Shown here: positions 54,818-63,584 of the stretch, piece after piece
Layout: every line of letters begins with the position of its first letter
How positions within the stretch are numbered: position 1 is the first letter of the stretch
Assembly (NCBI GenBank): GCA_963733765.1
Contig: CAVTEI010000003.1
Coordinates: forward strand, 2,294,001 to 2,358,000
Direction of reading: 5' to 3'
From: DATKAS01 sp963733765
GTDB lineage: Bacteria > Actinomycetota > Acidimicrobiia > Acidimicrobiales > DATKAS01
DNA length: 64,000 nucleotides
Notes under the pieces: generated by a model
The model's input: only the letters and a program-made list of their open reading frames with translations
Told to the model about the DNA's origin: nothing
The model's database searches: none
Translations under genes and position numbers: made by a program

Positions 54818-56221
54818 ATGGACTTTCGCACCGAGTCACTCGCCGACCTGTCCCGCAAGGTTCGTGCCAAGGAGCTCTCTGCCCGAGATTTGACCGCGCA
54901 CGCGCTGTCGCGCATCGAGGCCGTGAATCCGGCGATCAATGCGTTCATCGCCCTTGACGGAGACCGGGCGATGGCGGAGGCGACCGCGATCGACGATCGC
55001 ATCGCGCGCGGCGAGGACCCGGGGCCGTTGGCCGGCATCCCGATCGGCGTGAAGGACCTCGAGAACGCCGCAGGCTTCGTGACCACCCACGGCTCGCCGT
55101 TGCACGCGGACGATCCCCCCGCCGAGACCGACAGCATCCTCGTGGCCCGGCTGCGGGCGCGGGGTTGCGTGATCCTGGGCAAGACGAACTCGCCGGAGTT
55201 CGGACACAAGGGCGACACCCAGAACCAGGTGTTCGGCGCGACCTTCAATCCGTGGGATCTCGCGCGTTCTGCCGGCGGCTCGTCGGGCGGTTCGGGAGCG
55301 GCAGTCGCCGCGGGCATGGTGCCGCTCGCGACAGGCTCCGACGGTGGCGGATCGATCCGCATACCTTCCGCGATAAACGGGCTCTCGGGGTTGAAGCCCT
55401 CGCTCGGCCGAGTGCCGAGCGGCGGCGCCAGCGCTCCGAGCTGGGCGGGCTTGTCGACGAAGGGCCCGATGGCCCGGCGGATCCGCGACGTGACGTACGC
55501 ACTGGAGTGCGTCGTCGGGCCCGATCCCACCGATCTCTACTCACTTCCCCTGCCCGATGTGCCGTGGACGAAGTCGCTCTCGGACGTCGGTGCGCCCTTG
55601 AAGGTCGGATGGTCGCCGACGCTCGGCTACGCGCCCGTCGACAAGGAAGTCTTGGCGGTGTGCGAAGGCGTCATCAAGCTCCTGGAGGGTCTCGGCACCG
55701 AGATCGTCGAGGTGCCGATCGTGTTCGAGGAGGATCCGATCCGCAGCTTCCTCGCAATCGCGGGGGTCGGCAACCTGGCGCAGGTCGCGCCCTACCGCGA
55801 CTCCGAGGCGTACAGCCGGATCGATCCGCTCCTGGCGACCACCGTCGATTGGGCTGAGCGCAGCGTGACCGCGCTCGACTTCAAGCGAGCCCAGGACACG
55901 TGCCACTTCCTCAACCTCCGCCTGGTCGAGGTGCTCCGCGGTGTCAGTGTGCTCATCACGCCTGCGACCGCGGCGGTGACACCGCTGCAGGGCGAGGTCG
56001 GGGTGATCAACGGGAACATCGATCCCAACTGGATCCGCTTCACGTATCCCTTCAACCTCACGCGCTCGCCGGCGGGCGTCGTCAACGCCGGGTACTCGTC
56101 CACTGGCCTGCCGATCGGCATCCAGGTGGTCGGGCCGCAGCACGGTGATGTTGCCGTGCTCCGGGTCCTCGCTCTGCTCGAGGATGCGATCGGCGACGAC
56201 CGCCTCGCGCCCGCCGCTTGA
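54818..56221 (+). CDS. Amidase (amidase signature family)
   Basis: 467 residues. The Ser-cisSer-Lys triad is visible: Lys in GIPIGVKDLENA (about 74), the cis-Ser in ARSAGGSSGGSGAAVAAGM (about 149-167) and the nucleophile Ser in TGSDGGGSIRIPSAINGL (about 172-189). Cleaves a C-N amide bond; GatA-like but no gatB or gatC is nearby, so a catabolic or drug-type amidase is more likely. ATG start 11 bp after the VOC gene. The kinase-like gene follows by 15 bp, suggesting one transcript. Confidence 0.93.
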   Translation: MDFRTESLADLSRKVRAKELSARDLTAHALSRIEAVNPAINAFIALDGDRAMAEATAIDDRIARGEDPGPLAGIPIGVKDLENAAGFVTTHGSPLHADDPPAETDSILVARLRARGCVILGKTNSPEFGHKGDTQNQVFGATFNPWDLARSAGGSSGGSGAAVAAGMVPLATGSDGGGSIRIPSAINGLSGLKPSLGRVPSGGASAPSWAGLSTKGPMARRIRDVTYALECVVGPDPTDLYSLPLPDVPWTKSLSDVGAPLKVGWSPTLGYAPVDKEVLAVCEGVIKLLEGLGTEIVEVPIVFEEDPIRSFLAIAGVGNLAQVAPYRDSEAYSRIDPLLATTVDWAERSVTALDFKRAQDTCHFLNLRLVEVLRGVSVLITPATAAVTPLQGEVGVINGNIDPNWIRFTYPFNLTRSPAGVVNAGYSSTGLPIGIQVVGPQHGDVAVLRVLALLEDAIGDDRLAPAA

Positions 56222-56236
56222 TCGGTGGCCTGACCA

Positions 56237-57253
56237 GTGACCATCGATCTCGCGTGGCTCGGAGAGCGCGTCCAGACCTGGGCTGAGGCGCACTATGGCG
56301 ACACGGCGCGCGCGTCCGACCTCGAGACGATGCCGGGCCATGCCGGCCTCTCGTTCGGGTTCACCGTCGACACCGCGGAGGGACGCGATCAGCTCGTGAT
56401 GCGGGTGCCGCCGAAGGGCGTCCGGCGCAAAGGCAACACCGACGTGATCCGTCAGGTCCCGCTACTGCAGGCGCTGCACGCCGACGGCGTACGCGTGCCG
56501 CCGGTGCGGTGGTGGAGCGAGGACGAGCAGTGGTTCGACGTGCCGTACTTCATGGTCGATCGCCTCCCGGGACGCACGTTCGCGTTCCGCGATCCATCTG
56601 TGCAGCCATCCCCCGAGCTCGTGCGCTCGGTCTTCGAACAAGCCATCGACGCGCTGGTGACGATCCACAAGTTCGATTGGCGCGAACGCCTGCCCGACTG
56701 GGAGGAGCCTCGCGCGCTCGCCGATGAGGTGGAGTACTGGAGTCCGATCCTCCAGAAGGCGGCCGAGCCGGAGTGGGTCGCGATGGGGGAGGAGGTGCGC
56801 GACCTGCTGCTCGCGGGCTTGCCCGAAGACGCACCAGTCGGGCTCTTCCACGGCGACTACCAGACGTCGAATCTGCTCTTCGACGACCGGTCGGGGGAAT
56901 TCGAGCTCGAGGCGGTGCTCGACTGGGAGATCTCGGGGATCGGCGGCCACCGGCTCGACATCGGTTGGCTGCTGATGATGAACGACCCGCAGAGCTGGTA
57001 CGACGCCGGGAGTTTCAGCGGCGGCCCTGATCTCGAAGCGCTCGAAGCCCGCTACGAGGAGGGTGTCGGCACCGCGGTCGGCAACATCGGTTGGTACCGC
57101 GCCCTCTCGGGGTATCGATTCGGAGTGATCAGCGGACTCAACGTGATGCTGCACCGCACCGGCAAGCGCCATGATCCCGAGTGGGAACGCATCGCCCTCT
57201 CGGTGCCCTACCTGTTCGGGCGAGCTCGCGATCTGCTGAAGGGCGCGCGATGA
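56237..57253 (+). CDS. Aminoglycoside-phosphotransferase-like kinase (APH/ACAD10 type)
   Basis: 338 residues, GTG start. Protein-kinase-like fold: ATP-binding Lys/Arg region around QLVMRVPPKG, the catalytic loop GLFHGDYQTSNLLFDD (HxDxxxxN, about 197-212) and the metal-site VLDWEISGIGGHRLDIGWL (DxD-type, about 222-240). Family members phosphorylate small molecules such as aminoglycosides, choline or hydroxyacyl-CoA; the closest type in actinobacteria is found with acyl-CoA dehydrogenases. Substrate unknown. Its stop overlaps the next gene's ATG (ATGA). Confidence 0.9.
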   Translation: MTIDLAWLGERVQTWAEAHYGDTARASDLETMPGHAGLSFGFTVDTAEGRDQLVMRVPPKGVRRKGNTDVIRQVPLLQALHADGVRVPPVRWWSEDEQWFDVPYFMVDRLPGRTFAFRDPSVQPSPELVRSVFEQAIDALVTIHKFDWRERLPDWEEPRALADEVEYWSPILQKAAEPEWVAMGEEVRDLLLAGLPEDAPVGLFHGDYQTSNLLFDDRSGEFELEAVLDWEISGIGGHRLDIGWLLMMNDPQSWYDAGSFSGGPDLEALEARYEEGVGTAVGNIGWYRALSGYRFGVISGLNVMLHRTGKRHDPEWERIALSVPYLFGRARDLLKGAR

Positions 57254-57932
57254 GTGCGCCGCTGGCCCCCTGGGAGCTCGCCGGCGAATCGATCGTCGGG
57301 CTCGCCCGTTGGCGCGGAGCCCCGGCACGGTTGCCAGCGGGGCTGAGTCGCGTGCCAGGTCCGACCCTTGTCTCGGCGACGCGCTGACAGCGAGTCACCC
57401 GTGGGGCCATTCGTCGAGCTCGTGGTCGGGCACCCCGCCCGGCTCGGCCTGAGATTCGGCTGGCACATCAGCGAAGCAGTCGTCACGGAAGCGGACGCGC
57501 GTCTCGGTGGCCGGCTCAACTGGGGCTTCCCTTCGGACATGGCGGACCTGTCCTGGGAGATCGACGGCGAGGAGCGCGCGGTCGTGTGGCTGTCGTGTGG
57601 ACTCACGGTGCGGGGGCGGCCCCGCGGCATGCCGCTGCCCTGGCTCGTGCCCGTACGGGCGTTGCAGCGCCGCAGCGACGGGTGCGTGATCGTCCCCGGC
57701 CATCAGCGCGGGCGGGCGCGCCTGGCGCGCTGTCGTCGTGGAAGCCAAACCCGATGACCGCCTCGCCGCCATCGAGGGCGGCCATCCCGGCGTGATGGTC
57801 GCCGGGTTGCGGGCGACGGTGCGCCCCGCGCGGGCTCCTCTCGGCCTCGCAAAGTCGCTTGTCGCCCCTCTGAGGGCGCCGGAGCCTGCGGTACTGTGTG
57901 AGACCTCGAGGGCGTATAGCTCAGTTGGTTAG
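57250..57932 (+). CDS. Acetoacetate decarboxylase-like protein, two frameshifts; 3' end uncertain
   Basis: About 210-227 residues once corrected. Begins MSAPLAPWELAGESIVGLAR, then PARLPAGLSRVPGPTLVSAT; the middle (SPVGPFVELVVGHPARLGLR, TEADARLGGRLNWGFPSDMA) and end (VVVEAKPDDRLAAIEGGHPG) resemble the acetoacetate decarboxylase superfamily. I could not identify the catalytic Lys with confidence. Frame changes lie near 57385 and 57710. In the final frame the first stop is at 57930-57932, inside the tRNA, so the true end may be earlier and a third error is possible. ATG overlaps the kinase stop. Confidence 0.5.
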
Positions 57933-57984
57933 AGCGCGCGCTTCACACACGGCGAGGTCACAGGTTCGAGTCCTGTTACGCCCA
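57910..57984 (+). tRNA. tRNA-Val (CAC), one extra base in the anticodon arm
   Basis: Acceptor stem GGGCGTA/TACGCCC (57910-57916 with 57977-57983), D arm GCTC...GAGC, T arm ACAGG-TTCGAGT-CCTGT (57960-57976) and discriminator A. The anticodon loop TTCACAC gives CAC. The arm between positions 26 and 48 has 24 bases instead of 23 and its 3' strand (ACGGCG) pairs poorly with CGCGC; removing one G gives four of five pairs. CCA is not encoded. The stop codon of the convergent permease gene overlaps the 3' end. Confidence 0.82.
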
Positions 57985-59287
57985 CTCAGGCTGTTGCGGC
58001 AAGTTCGCGCGGGCACGCTTCCATCCGAAGTCCAGGCCGACGCTGAGCACGAGGATGACAACGAGCATGACGGCCGTGCCCGGTTCGTCGACGAGCGTCG
58101 TGAGCAGGAATGTCACCAGGACGATCGTGGTGCTGGCGAGACCCAGGAGCAGCACGAAGAGGTTGGCTCCTGTGTCGCTGCGCACACGAAGGTGGCCAAC
58201 AGTGACCAGAGCGAACACGAGCAGCGCGATCACACTTCCGAGTGAAGCGATCGAGGAAAGATCGAACCCGACTGCGAGGATGATCGCCGCGATAGCAGTG
58301 ACCAGCAGCCCGCTCGGGAGGCGGCCACCGAGGCGGCGGCTCAGCTGCGGGGGGAACTGGCCTCTCGAGGTCATCTCCTCGCACAGTCCCGCGGCGGGAT
58401 ACAGACCGGCGTTGGTAGCCCCGGCGGTCGCGAACAGCGCGGTCACGGTCATCATCCAGTACCCCGCCCGACCGAGCACCGGCTCGGCCGCGACCGCGAG
58501 CGCGGTCCCGCCCGAGTCGATGACCTCCTGGACGGTGAGCGTGCCGAACACACCCAGGGCCACGGCGACGTAGATCACGGTGGCGATGCCGAGCGCGAGA
58601 AACAACGCCCGCGGAAGCTGATGTGCGGGGTCGGTGAGATCTTTGGCGGTGAACGTCACGACACCGAAGCCGAGAAACGCGAAGAACGTCGAGCGCCACG
58701 CTCGACACGATGTCCGCGATCCCCGGATAGCCAGAGAAGGCCAAGAGATCAGCATCGAGATTGCTGAGCGTCGCCACGGCGAACACAGTGAGGATCCCGA
58801 TGACGATGACGACCACCACGGTCTGCGCTCTGGCGACGGCCTGTGATCCGAGCACATTGAGCGCGGTCATGACGATCACGACGGCGACGGCAAAGATCTT
58901 GACCCCGGCTTCACTTTCAGTGCCCACCGCGGAGCTGGCATAGCTGCCGAAGGAGACGGCAACCATGCCGGTCACGATCGCGTTGGCCGCGAGGATCAGC
59001 CAAGCGATGATCCCGGCGGCATGACCGTTGCCGAATCCTCGAACCACGTACTCCAGCAGCCCACCCGCTGACGGATACCGCGCGCCGAACTTCGCAAACG
59101 AGTACCCCTGCAGACCAGCCACGGCGCCCGCGATGAGAAATGAGATCCAGACCGCCGCGCCCGCCACCTCGCCGGCCGAACCGAGGAGGGCGAAGATGCC
59201 GGCGCCGACCATGGCGCCCACCCCGATGAACGCGGCCTGGCGAACGTTCAACTTCGTCGACGTCGCCGCCCCTGTCGCGTTCGCCAC
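57976..59287 (-). CDS. APC-family amino acid permease, one frameshift
   Basis: About 436 residues once corrected, about 12 membrane helices. N-terminal signature NVRQAAFIGVGAMVGAGIFALLG (split: NVRQAAFIGVGAM, VGAGIFALLG, about 14-36) is the APC substrate-binding helix 1. SAGGLLEYVVRGFGNG and FFAFLGFGVVTFTAKDL (helix 6 region) follow. One extra base lies near 58690. Predicted to import or exchange an amino acid, possibly arginine or ornithine given the arginine deiminase genes upstream. GTG start. The stop (57976-57978) lies inside the convergent tRNA-Val gene. A hairpin separates it from the upstream exporter gene. Confidence 0.87.
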
Positions 59288-59334
59288 CCCTCGACACTCC
59301 CGTCCATCGATTGTCGGTTTGATCGTACGGACAG

Positions 59335-59359
59335 AGGGGTTGGCGAGTCACCAACCCCT
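59335..59359 (-). terminator. Hairpin downstream of the ThrE-type gene
   Basis: AGGGGTTGG, seven-base loop, CCAACCCCT: a perfect 9-bp stem 27 bp past the exporter stop and 48 bp before the permease start. No T tract follows. It may end the arginine deiminase transcript, leaving the permease on its own promoter. Confidence 0.55.
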
Positions 59360-59385
59360 CCGGCGGGATCAGCGACCCCGGCGCG

Positions 59386-60645
59386 CTAGTGAGATTTCGA
59401 GAGCGAGCGAAGCCCGGAGGCCCCACCGTTGTACGCGGCGGTGCCCATGAGGACCCCGAGCGCGATGGACATCACCGTGATCAACATGTCGACGAGCGCT
59501 TGCGCGCCGAGCTCCGGGCGAACTCCGAGGAGCTCGGTGACGCCGATGAGCCCGGCCGCCCCCGGCACCAGGAGCCAGAACCCCGGAAGGAAGGTGATGA
59601 GCTTCGGAGGGCCGTTCCTCAGCCTGTCCACCGACAACACCAGAGGCGTCATGGCGAGGGCGCCGAAGAAGCCACTCAGCATCGCGCCGAACAGTGCCGC
59701 ACCGGCCACCTGACCCGCGTACGCGACGAGGAGAACGACCGTCATCCAGGGAAGAGCGCGCACGGGCGACGACAAGTGCAAGTGGTTGCCGAGTGCGAAG
59801 ACGAGGACACCCAACCACGGCGCCCACCATCCGAGACGATTCACGGGATTGTCGATCAGCACACCGGCCGTCAGGTCGAACAGGGCGCTCGCCGCCAGGA
59901 TCCCGAAGGCGAGGAGCAGCAGCTGCACGAGGCCGCTGACGAGTCGGCTCGCACCTGACACCATTTGCCCGGCGGCGAGCTCCACCGTGGCCGTCGTCAA
60001 CGCCGCGCCCGGCAGGAACGTCACCAGCGGCGGGATCAGCAACCGAACCGGGTTGTCGATCTCGACGTGCTGCAAGGTGGCGAAGACGATGACCGCCACG
60101 ACGAACGACGCGACAACCGGGAACACGATCTCGAGACTGGCGATTGGCCTCACCTTCATCGCGCCGACGAGCAGTCCCAGGACGAAGGCGGCGCCAACGG
60201 CGCCGATGGTCGGTTGGAGGAGGAGGGCGAGGCCGACGGTCAGGACGGCATGGCCGAGGATGCGAATCGGCCACGAGAACGTCGGGGGCAGCCGGTAGAT
60301 CGCGGCAAGTCGCTGCTTGGCCTCGGTGGGTGTCAGCGAGGCCGCCGACACCTCGCGGACGAGCGTGTAGAGCGCGGCGATCTGGTCGAAGCGAAGTGGC
60401 CTTCTGTCCGGGATCCCCAACTGGATCTGGGTCCCGGTGCCATGCCCGGTGGAGACCATGAGCGACGTGGGCAGCACCGCGATCTCGAGGTGCTGAACGC
60501 CGTACGCTGCGACGATCGTGCGCAGCGTGGAGTCGATCGCGTCGACCGAGTCGCCAGCCGCCGACATCCCGGTGCCGAGTTGCACGAGCAGGTCGCGCAC
60601 CTCTGCGACGAGTGCGTCGTTAGCCCGCACTTCCTCCGTGTCCAC
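59386..60645 (-). CDS. Threonine/serine exporter-family membrane protein (ThrE-like)
   Basis: 419 residues. The cytoplasmic N-terminal domain (about 1-130: AEVRDLLVQLGTGMSAAGDS, then VQHLEIAVLPTSLMVSTGHG) is the ThrE hydrolase-like module, followed by about 10 helices in two bundles (ILGHAVLTVGLALLLQPTIG; LITFLPGFWLLVPGAAGLIG). In Corynebacterium ThrE exports threonine and serine. Here it follows the YfcC-type gene by 15 bp, so it may export an amino acid from the arginine deiminase pathway. GTG start. Confidence 0.88.
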   Translation of the reverse strand: MDTEEVRANDALVAEVRDLLVQLGTGMSAAGDSVDAIDSTLRTIVAAYGVQHLEIAVLPTSLMVSTGHGTGTQIQLGIPDRRPLRFDQIAALYTLVREVSAASLTPTEAKQRLAAIYRLPPTFSWPIRILGHAVLTVGLALLLQPTIGAVGAAFVLGLLVGAMKVRPIASLEIVFPVVASFVVAVIVFATLQHVEIDNPVRLLIPPLVTFLPGAALTTATVELAAGQMVSGASRLVSGLVQLLLLAFGILAASALFDLTAGVLIDNPVNRLGWWAPWLGVLVFALGNHLHLSSPVRALPWMTVVLLVAYAGQVAGAALFGAMLSGFFGALAMTPLVLSVDRLRNGPPKLITFLPGFWLLVPGAAGLIGVTELLGVRPELGAQALVDMLITVMSIALGVLMGTAAYNGGASGLRSLSKSH

Positions 60646-60660
60646 GCTGTCCCATCCCGA

Positions 60661-62154
60661 TCAGACAACGGCGCCGACGGCGAGGGCGACGACGGTCACG
60701 GCGGCGAGGATCAGCAGGAGCGGCCAGACGAACCGCAGGTACTTGCCGTAGGGCACGCGAGCGATCGCCAGGCCGCCCATCACTACGGCCGACGTCGGAG
60801 TGACGAGGTTCACCAGGCCGGAGGCGCTTTGGTAAGCGGTCACCACGAGGCTGCGGTTGGCGCCGGCGAAGTCAGCGAGGGGAGCGGTGATCGGCATCGC
60901 GACGGTGGCCAGGCCCGAGGACGAGGGGATGAGGAAGCTCAGCGGCAGGAAGAGGACGTACGTCACGATCGCGAACGCGGCCTCGCCGACGTCGCCGAGC
61001 GCTTCCTCACACCAGTGCAAGACCGTGTCGGTGATCTGGCCGTTGTTCATGACGACGGTGATGCCGCGGGCGATGCCGATGATGAGCGCGACGCCCACCA
61101 GGTCGCCCGCCCCCGCAACGAACGTCGAGCTGAGCTCCTGCTCGTTCATCTTGCCGACGACGCCGATGAGGATCGCAAACAGAAGGAACGACGCGGTCAT
61201 CTGGGGAAACCACCACCACAACGTCGGGAAGCCGATGTTGAGGTCCTCCCAGGGGATGACTCCGTAGACCATCACCGCGAACGCTCCGGCGAAGAGCGCG
61301 AGCACCACTTTGTGCTGGCCGGTGAGGACGACTTCACCCGTGGCGTCGGTGGTCGCGGTGAAGTGGCGGTCGTTGGACTCCTTCATGTCGTAGACGAGGG
61401 AGGTCGAAGGATCGCTGCGGACCCGCTCCGCGTAGCGGAGGACGAACCAAATGCCGACAACCAAGCCGACGACGAGGATGACGATGCGCAGCCCGAGCCC
61501 GTCGGTGAGAGGGACGTCGGCGAAGCCGGATGCGATGCCCGTGGCGAACGGATTGACGGTCGAGCCGAGCACCCCGATGCCGCAGCCGAGCAGGATGACG
61601 AGCGCGCCAGTGAGAGCGTCGTATCCGGCGGCGATCATGACCGTGATGATGAGGACGTAGAAGGCGAGGCTCTCCTCGGCCATCCCGAACGTGGTGCCCC
61701 CGATGGCGAACACGGTCATCAGGATCGGGATCATCAAGCGCTCATGGCCCCGCAGGCGCCGCACGAGCAGCGCGATGCCCGCCTGGATCGCGCCCGTCTT
61801 CATCGTGATGCCGATGAAGCCGCCGATGACGAGGATGAACAGCGCCACGTCGATCGCGCCGAACAGCTCACCGCTGTTGAACACGTCGATGTTGCCGGTC
61901 TCGGCGTCTTCGATGCCGTAGATCCCGTTGATCGGCGCCATGAGTGAGTCGACGATGATCCGCGACGGCGTCGAGTCGACCTCCTCGTAGGTGCCCGGAA
62001 TCGGGGATCCGTCGGCGTCGAGCGCGTACTGCCCCGCGGGGATGATCCACGTTGCCAGCGCGGTGATGACGATCAGCGCGAAGAGGATGGTGTAAGCGGA
62101 AGGCAGCGTGAAGCGCGCTTTGGGCACCTCGGGCGTGTCGGCCTCGACGCTCAT
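60661..62154 (-). CDS. YfcC-family transporter, likely arginine/ornithine antiporter
   Basis: 497 residues, about 12 helices. Family landmarks: LPSAYTILFALIVITALATW, PAGQYALDADGSPIPGTYEE (about 40-59), GGFIGITMKTGAIQAGI, GMAEESLAFYVL (about 160-171), LGSTVNPFATGIASGF and LPSSSGLATVAMPITAPLAD. Members in arginine deiminase clusters (ArcD2-like) exchange arginine for ornithine; others carry dipeptides or C4-dicarboxylates. Position after arcA strongly suggests the former. The ATG overlaps the stop of a 52-residue membrane ORF (ATGA). Confidence 0.87.
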   Translation of the reverse strand: MSVEADTPEVPKARFTLPSAYTILFALIVITALATWIIPAGQYALDADGSPIPGTYEEVDSTPSRIIVDSLMAPINGIYGIEDAETGNIDVFNSGELFGAIDVALFILVIGGFIGITMKTGAIQAGIALLVRRLRGHERLMIPILMTVFAIGGTTFGMAEESLAFYVLIITVMIAAGYDALTGALVILLGCGIGVLGSTVNPFATGIASGFADVPLTDGLGLRIVILVVGLVVGIWFVLRYAERVRSDPSTSLVYDMKESNDRHFTATTDATGEVVLTGQHKVVLALFAGAFAVMVYGVIPWEDLNIGFPTLWWWFPQMTASFLLFAILIGVVGKMNEQELSSTFVAGAGDLVGVALIIGIARGITVVMNNGQITDTVLHWCEEALGDVGEAAFAIVTYVLFLPLSFLIPSSSGLATVAMPITAPLADFAGANRSLVVTAYQSASGLVNLVTPTSAVVMGGLAIARVPYGKYLRFVWPLLLILAAVTVVALAVGAVV

Positions 62155-62309
62155 CGCGAGGCCTCGACGACGATCAACGCGGCAGCGTCCTCAGGGTCGG
62201 GGATCCGCCCGCCAACGCCGGGGTCGTTCCGCGCCCAGGCCAGCATCGCGACGATGCCGGCCGCGACGATCAGTGCGATCACCCAACGGCCCCAAGTCGT
62301 GTGGAGCAT
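62151..62309 (-). CDS. Small single-helix membrane protein, 52 residues, in the arginine deiminase operon
   Basis: ATG at 62309, 12 bp after the arcA stop, with AGGGG about ten bases upstream; the stop overlaps the transporter ATG (ATGA). Sequence: a short basic N-terminus (MLHTTWGRW), one membrane helix (VIALIVAAGIVAMLAWA, about 10-26), then an acidic/Gly/Pro segment (RNDPGVGGRIPDPEDAAALI). Too short to be caught by common cut-offs. The two-sided coupling and the helix support it as a real gene. It may assist the transporter, as small membrane proteins often do; no homologue is recognised. Confidence 0.72.
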   Translation of the reverse strand: MLHTTWGRWVIALIVAAGIVAMLAWARNDPGVGGRIPDPEDAAALIVVEASR

Positions 62310-62321
62310 CCCGTCTCGCCC

Positions 62322-63584
62322 CTAGACCGGGTCGCGCTCGAGCGGACAGGTCATGCAGTGACCGCCGCCACGGCCCTTGCCGAGCTCGAAACCGGCGATC
62401 TCGACCACCTCCACCCCGGCCTGGCGCATCTTGCCGATCGTGTAGGTGTTCCGTTCGTAGGCGACCACGACGCCGGGCTCGAGTGCGACGACGTTGTTGC
62501 CGTCGTCCCACTGCTCCCGCTCCTGCTGGTAGGCGTCGCCGCCGGTCTCGACGACATGGAGCTTCCTGATGCCGAGGGCGTCAGCCACCGCTCCGATGAA
62601 GTCCTTCTCGACGGTGACGTGGAAGTCGCCCTCACTCTTTCCGGGACGGAGGCTGACGGCTCGGATGTTGGACACGACCTTCGGGTACGCAGTCGCCTTG
62701 TCCCGGTCGAGGAGCGTGAACACGGTGTCGAGGTGCATGTGCGCACGGTCCTTGGACATCACGCACGCGATGACCCGTTCCGCCGCCCCCTTCGCGAACA
62801 ACGCCTTGGCGATCTGCTCGATCATGCGCCCCTGCGATCGCTCACTCATCCCGATCAGCACCGCGCCGTTGCCGATCGGCATCACGTCGCCGCCCTCGAG
62901 CGAGGCCAGCCCGAAGTCGGCGATCTCGAAGCGTCCGTCGTCTCCCCGGGGCGGGTACCAGAAATCGAAATCGGCACCCGAGAACATCGGATGCGCGCGG
63001 TAGATCGCCGCGACGTTGTACGCCTCTCGGCGGCGAGCAGGCCAATACATCGGATTGATCGAGACCCCGCCATAGATCCAGCACGACGAGTCTCGGGTGA
63101 ACAACGTGTTCGGCAGTGGAGGCAGCACGAACGCGCTCGGGTCGTCGATCGCGGCACCGATCAACGAGACCTTTGCGGCTTTGGCGACGTCGAGGCCGGC
63201 TTCCGCGATGGTGAGCCCGCCGATCAAGTGCTTGGCCAGGTCCGCCGGCTCGAGATCGGAGAGCAGCTGGCGGATCTCGTCGACGAGCGACCAGCCGACG
63301 GTGTACTCCGAGGCAACCACCTCGACGAGGCGCCGGCGCGCGTCGTCGCTTGCTGCGAGTGCCCCGGCGAGGAGATCGGCGAGGAGGAAGACCTCGACAT
63401 CGCGTTCGCGCATGCGGTTGACGAACTGATCGTGTTCGTACTGGGCCCGCTCGACCCACAGCACGTCGTCGAAGAGCAGCTCGTCGTGGTTCGTCGGTGT
63501 CAGCCGCTGCAAGCTCAGCTCAGGTCGGTGGACCATCACCTTGCGGAGCTTCCCCACCTCTGAATGCACCCCGAAGCCGCTCAT
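62322..63584 (-). CDS. arcA: Arginine deiminase
   Basis: 420 residues. Hydrolyses arginine to citrulline and ammonia, the first step of the ADI pathway that yields ATP through carbamate kinase. Guanidino-group landmarks: LPPLPNTLFTRDSSCWIYGG (about 157-176), SLEGGDVMPIGNGAVLIGMS (about 232-251), MSKDRAHMHLDTVFTLLD (His about 283-289, the HxD site) and the nucleophile Cys in GGGHCMTCPLERD near 409. ATG overlaps the carbamate kinase stop. An ornithine carbamoyltransferase gene (arcB) is not in the window and may lie to the right. Confidence 0.96.
   Translation of the reverse strand: MSGFGVHSEVGKLRKVMVHRPELSLQRLTPTNHDELLFDDVLWVERAQYEHDQFVNRMRERDVEVFLLADLLAGALAASDDARRRLVEVVASEYTVGWSLVDEIRQLLSDLEPADLAKHLIGGLTIAEAGLDVAKAAKVSLIGAAIDDPSAFVLPPLPNTLFTRDSSCWIYGGVSINPMYWPARRREAYNVAAIYRAHPMFSGADFDFWYPPRGDDGRFEIADFGLASLEGGDVMPIGNGAVLIGMSERSQGRMIEQIAKALFAKGAAERVIACVMSKDRAHMHLDTVFTLLDRDKATAYPKVVSNIRAVSLRPGKSEGDFHVTVEKDFIGAVADALGIRKLHVVETGGDAYQQEREQWDDGNNVVALEPGVVVAYERNTYTIGKMRQAGVEVVEIAGFELGKGRGGGHCMTCPLERDPV

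Noticed and set aside
59965..61947. A 660-codon open frame on + opposite the ThrE- and YfcC-type genes
   Set aside because: Low-complexity Asp/Arg/Glu-rich translation; the opposite strand holds two membrane proteins with family motifs.
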